DNA of 64,000 nt from positions 1-64,000 of the forward strand of contig JAPXMY010000011.1 of NCBI GenBank assembly GCA_033808805.1, in the 5' to 3' direction. A model generated the notes under the pieces. It was not told the DNA's origin and did no database searches. It was given only the letters and a program-made list of their open reading frames with translations. Positions 61,010-64,000 of this stretch are shown here, one piece after another. The position numbers were made by a program, and so were the translations under genes. How positions within the stretch are numbered: the stretch's first letter is position 1; the number at the start of each line of letters is the position of its first letter. The DNA is from UBA1783 sp033808805 (GTDB taxonomy: Bacteria; Bacillota_I; Bacilli_A; Erysipelotrichales; Erysipelotrichaceae).

Positions 61010-61945
61010 TTATTTACATTCGTTAAGTATTCTTTCAACTATCTTCTCAGCACTTAAGCCATACTTTTCAAGTAACTGATCTGGTTTTCCAGATTCACCA
61101 AAGGTATCCTGAGTGCCGATAAAGACCTGCTTTTTAGGACAGTGTTTAGCCAGACATTCAGCAACCGCACTTCCTAATCCACCATAGATATTATGTTCTT
61201 CCAATGAAACAACATATTTTGCATCTTTAGCATATTTGATAATCAGTTCTTCATCTAATGGTTTGATTGTATGGATGTTGATTAAGGTTGGATTAATTCC
61301 TTTTTCCTTTAATATTTCAATAGCCTTTAATGATTCCTGAACCATCATTCCAGAAGCGACCATGATAATATCCTTGTCACCCTTGTGCAGAACTACACCT
61401 TTACCAATTTCAAATTTATAGTCTGGATCAGTATTAACTACTTCAACAGCACTTCTACCTAATCTTACATAAACTGGACCATAATACTCAGATATTGCTT
61501 TGATACATTGTTCTGTTTCAACACCATCACATGGTTGGATAACTGTCATATTAGGAATAGCTCTCATTAAAGCAATATCTTCTAAAGCCTGATGCGTTGC
61601 ACCATCTTCTCCAACTGTTAAACCAGCATGAGTGGCACAGATTTTAACATTTAGTTTTCCATAGGCTACGGTGTTTCTAACCTGGTCATATGCTCTGCCA
61701 CTGGCAAAAATAGCAAAAGTTGAACAATAAGGAATCTTACCATTACAAGCTAAACCAGCTGATACACCAATTAAGTTACTTTCAGCAATACCGACATTGA
61801 AGTGTCTTTCAGGCGCAACCTTCTTAAGTTCAGCAGTTTTAGTTGAACCAGACAAATCAGCATCTACTGCTACAACATTCTTGTTTTCTAAAGCCAAAGC
61901 TGCAAGAGCTTTTCCATAGGCATCTCTTGTTGCAATTCTACTCAT
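61010..61945 (-). CDS. Transketolase, C-terminal subunit
   Basis: A 311-residue protein with the pyrimidine-binding domain and C-terminal domain. It has VVAVDADLSGSTKT, HFNVGIAESNLIGVSAGLACNG (catalytic Glu in GIAES), FAIFASGRAYDQVRN, HAGLTVGEDGATHQALEDIALMRAIP and EEHNIYGGLGSAVAE. It forms the TPP enzyme with the adjacent N-terminal subunit, acting in the non-oxidative pentose phosphate pathway. The ATG overlaps the stop of that gene by one base (TAATG), with GGAGGTAAC upstream. Confidence 0.95.
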   Translation of the reverse strand: MSRIATRDAYGKALAALALENKNVVAVDADLSGSTKTAELKKVAPERHFNVGIAESNLIGVSAGLACNGKIPYCSTFAIFASGRAYDQVRNTVAYGKLNVKICATHAGLTVGEDGATHQALEDIALMRAIPNMTVIQPCDGVETEQCIKAISEYYGPVYVRLGRSAVEVVNTDPDYKFEIGKGVVLHKGDKDIIMVASGMMVQESLKAIEILKEKGINPTLINIHTIKPLDEELIIKYAKDAKYVVSLEEHNIYGGLGSAVAECLAKHCPKKQVFIGTQDTFGESGKPDQLLEKYGLSAEKIVERILNECK

Positions 61946-62757
61946 TATTTGTTACCTCCCAGCTCTTCTAAAGCTATCGCTAATTCCTCATCAGAAGGAG
62001 CCTTTCCATGCCAGCCAGCTTTGTCTTCCATATAGCTGACACCTTTACCCTTTACTGTTTCAGCAATAATTACTGTTGGCTTTCCTTTAATAGTTTTAGC
62101 ATGATTGCAGCCAGCAATTATTGATTCAATATCATGACCATCAACAGCGATAGTATGCCAGCCAAAGGCTTTAAATTTTTCACCAATTGGTCTAACATTC
62201 ATGACTTCTTTGTTAGTGCCATCAATCTGTAATCCGTTATAGTCAATTATCAGTAACAGATTATCTAAATTGAAGTGCGCTGCTGACATTGCTGCTTCCC
62301 AGATTTGACCTTCCTGTAATTCGCCATCACCACAAAGAACATAAGTTCTAAAATCATTGCCATCAAGTTTATTAGACAATGACATTCCAACACCAACAGA
62401 TAAACCTTGTCCTAAAGAACCTGTAGAAATGTCTACTCCTGGACAATCAAGCATATTAGGATGTCCCTGCAATCTTGAGTTAATAGCTCTAAATGTTGGC
62501 AATTCTTCATAAGGAATAAATCCTTTTTCCGCTAAAACGGCATAAATTCCAGCAGATCCATGGCCTTTAGACAGGACAAATTTGTCTCTTGCTTTGTCAT
62601 TCAAATTGTCTTTATTGATATTCATAACATCAAAATACAAAGCCGTTAAGATATCTGCACAACTTAAAGCGCCACCTGGATGACCGCTTTTATTAGCATG
62701 AACCATTTTAACGATGTTGATTCGCATATTATTTGCGATTTTTTGTAAATTTTCCAT
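61945..62757 (-). CDS. Transketolase, N-terminal subunit (TPP-binding)
   Basis: A 270-residue protein: MVHANKSGHPGGALSCADILTALYF, DKFVLSKGHGSAGIYAVL, STGSLGQGLSVGVGMSL and the TPP/Mg motif CGDGELQEGQIWEAAMSAAHFNLDNLLLIIDYNGLQ (GDG..N). Split transketolases of this type are common in Bacillota and archaea. It is co-translated with the C-terminal subunit. AGAGG lies upstream of its ATG. Confidence 0.95.
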   Translation of the reverse strand: MENLQKIANNMRINIVKMVHANKSGHPGGALSCADILTALYFDVMNINKDNLNDKARDKFVLSKGHGSAGIYAVLAEKGFIPYEELPTFRAINSRLQGHPNMLDCPGVDISTGSLGQGLSVGVGMSLSNKLDGNDFRTYVLCGDGELQEGQIWEAAMSAAHFNLDNLLLIIDYNGLQIDGTNKEVMNVRPIGEKFKAFGWHTIAVDGHDIESIIAGCNHAKTIKGKPTVIIAETVKGKGVSYMEDKAGWHGKAPSDEELAIALEELGGNK

Positions 62758-62783
62758 AAATTTGTACCTCTTCTATAATTCAT

Positions 62784-62805
62784 TTTAACATAATATTATG
62801 TTAAA
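62784..62805. repeat. 22-bp perfect palindrome
   Basis: TTTAACATAATATTATGTTAAA, between rimO (its stop codon lies inside) and the transketolase start. It could be a weak terminator without T-run, or an operator in front of the transketolase genes. Confidence 0.5.
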
Positions 62806-64000
62806 TTGCTTCTTTGCCAAATAAATCGTGAATATTAACACTGTCAATTCTGACATTCACAATTTCACCTGTTTCAATATCTCTTAAAGCTCTAAATCGA
62901 ACATGACCATCAATTCCATCAGGGGCATTATTGTAGCTTCTACCCTGATATAGATTTTTATCAAGGCTATCTCTTCCTTCTACTAAAACTTCTATTGTTT
63001 GGCCAATCAATTTTTCATTATTCTTCTGAGCTATCTTTTCTTGAAGGAGCATCAGTTTTTCCAGTCTTTCACTGGCAACTTTCTCATCTACTTCAGGTTT
63101 TATATCATAGCTTGGTGTGTCTTCTTCAAGTGAATATTTGAAGGCTCCCAGTTTATCCCATTTTATCTCTTCTACAAACTCCAGCAGTTCTTCAAAATCC
63201 TCATCAGTTTCTGTTGGAAAACCAACAATAATAGTTGTTCTTAAAACAGGATTCTTAAATTTACTTCTTATTTTAGCTATTATTGCCTTTATTTGTTTTT
63301 TACTACCTCTTCTGTTCATCAGTTTTAATAGTCTGTCACTGGCATGTTGAACAGGTATATCAAAGTAAGGAACAACTTTATCACAGACTGCCATAGCTTC
63401 TAAAAGCTCATCATTTATCTCATCTGGATACATATAAAGGATTCTAATCCAATGAAAATCCAGTTTATTTAATTCATATAACAAATCCGCCAAGCGATAT
63501 CGACCATACAAATCGATTCCATATCTTGAAGTATCCTGAGCAATAAGATTTAACTCTTTAACTCCAATAGCTTCTAACTCTTTAGCCTGGTGCAGTATTT
63601 CTTCAAATCTTACTGATCTATACTCTTTTCTAATTAAAGGAATAGCACAGTAGGCACATTTATTGGAGCAGCCATCAGCAATCTTTAAATAAGCACTATG
63701 CTCACTGCCCGCCAATACAGCCTTTTTTTCTTTAATGGTTTTACTATTTAAAAAATCATTGAGGATTCTTTCTAAATCTTCGTATTCATCTATTGTGATA
63801 AAAAGGTCTACTTCCGGCAGTTCCCTTTGCAGCTGCTCTTTATATCTTTGAACCAGACAACCCATTACTATCAGGTATTTTAAATTGTTTTCCTTATAAT
63901 CTGCCATCTGCAGAATAGTATCAATTGATTCCTGTTTGGCATCATTGATAAAACCACAGGTATTAATTACTATAACTTCAGCTTTTCTTGGATTATCAAC
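62801..64000 (-). CDS. rimO: Ribosomal protein S12 methylthiotransferase RimO, 5' part beyond the window
   Basis: The frame is open through position 64000, so only the last ~399 codons are present. Upstream of the first internal ATG (63907) it encodes NTCGFINDAKQESIDTI, the RimO-type first-domain motif. The radical SAM motif CSNKCAYCAIP follows near 63660. RMTLRTTxIVGFPTE-like LRTTIIVGFPTETDEDF and a C-terminal TRAM domain (EVLVEGRDSLDKNLYQGRSYNNAPDGIDG) complete it. It adds a methylthio group to Asp of S12 using two 4Fe-4S clusters. The gene ends inside the palindrome at 62784-62805. Confidence 0.94.
   Translation of the reverse strand, partial: VDNPRKAEVIVINTCGFINDAKQESIDTILQMADYKENNLKYLIVMGCLVQRYKEQLQRELPEVDLFITIDEYEDLERILNDFLNSKTIKEKKAVLAGSEHSAYLKIADGCSNKCAYCAIPLIRKEYRSVRFEEILHQAKELEAIGVKELNLIAQDTSRYGIDLYGRYRLADLLYELNKLDFHWIRILYMYPDEINDELLEAMAVCDKVVPYFDIPVQHASDRLLKLMNRRGSKKQIKAIIAKIRSKFKNPVLRTTIIVGFPTETDEDFEELLEFVEEIKWDKLGAFKYSLEEDTPSYDIKPEVDEKVASERLEKLMLLQEKIAQKNNEKLIGQTIEVLVEGRDSLDKNLYQGRSYNNAPDGIDGHVRFRALRDIETGEIVNVRIDSVNIHDLFGKEAI

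Noticed and set aside
1..64000. CRISPR array, insertion sequence, prophage or integrase
   Set aside because: No regularly spaced repeats, transposase, integrase or phage structural genes were found on either strand. The PotA and lipoprotein repeats are protein domains.

Overview
This window is A+T-rich chromosomal DNA from a Bacillota (low-GC Gram-positive) bacterium. The signs are strong GGAGG-type ribosome sites, lipoprotein signal peptides, a cdaA-cdaR-glmM cluster, SAM-I and cobalamin riboswitches and a sortase-type cell-wall protein. The mix of families (a PotC-PotD fusion, split transketolase, beta-helix surface protein) suggests an anaerobic, gut-type member of the Erysipelotrichia or a relative. 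That placement is an inference. No insertion sequence, prophage, CRISPR array or rRNA was seen.

Layout. 231-3684: two tandem paralogous repeat lipoproteins, each split by a -1 frame offset. 3765-8520: a complete branched-chain amino acid ABC operon (livJHMGF). 8750-11609: YugP-type protease, aldo/keto reductase-ferredoxin and membrane dipeptidase. 11643-14502: methionine ABC operon metQNI, preceded by a Met-rich leader ORF and an attenuator. 14506-17692: MscS channel, two phosphatase-type enzymes and a small protein. 17770-20579: two tandem beta-CASP-like metallo-beta-lactamase proteins. 20619-24810: a carbohydrate-type ABC operon. 25029-25199: tRNA-Leu and tRNA-Cys. 26060-30873: polyamine ABC operon with a PotC-PotD fusion, an unusually large PotA and an HTH-cupin regulator. 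31017-31957: compact SAM synthetase under a SAM-I riboswitch. 32019-33936: glycerol kinase with a small acidic protein. 34043-35824: YgiQ radical SAM protein. 35961-39510: two surface proteins. 39572-48727: Mrp, a FakA-C-like protein, alanine racemase, Ddl, MurF, GlmM, CdaR and CdaA, a cell-wall precursor and c-di-AMP block. 48906-52519: TraB, M20 amidohydrolase and SIS protein. 52545-55215: LuxS, then DinB and a divergent HdiR/LexA-like repressor. 55270-56458: cobalamin riboswitch, ECF S component and DUF4430 protein. 56500-59860: GNAT-HAD fusion and alpha-galactosidase. 60067-64000: small membrane protein, ArsC-type reductase, split transketolase and the 3' part of rimO.

How it fits together. 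The strain imports much of its nitrogen, sugar, methionine, polyamine and B12 supply through dedicated ABC or ECF systems, several with cis-acting RNA control. The most notable system is the methionine importer. Its mRNA leader encodes a 28-residue peptide with nine Met, followed by mutually exclusive antiterminator and terminator pairings, so it looks like ribosome-mediated attenuation by methionine. The neighbouring SAM gene uses a riboswitch instead. Other points worth a look are the compact MetK, the duplicated beta-sandwich insert in PotA, the paired operators between dinB and its repressor, and the B12-controlled DUF4430 protein.
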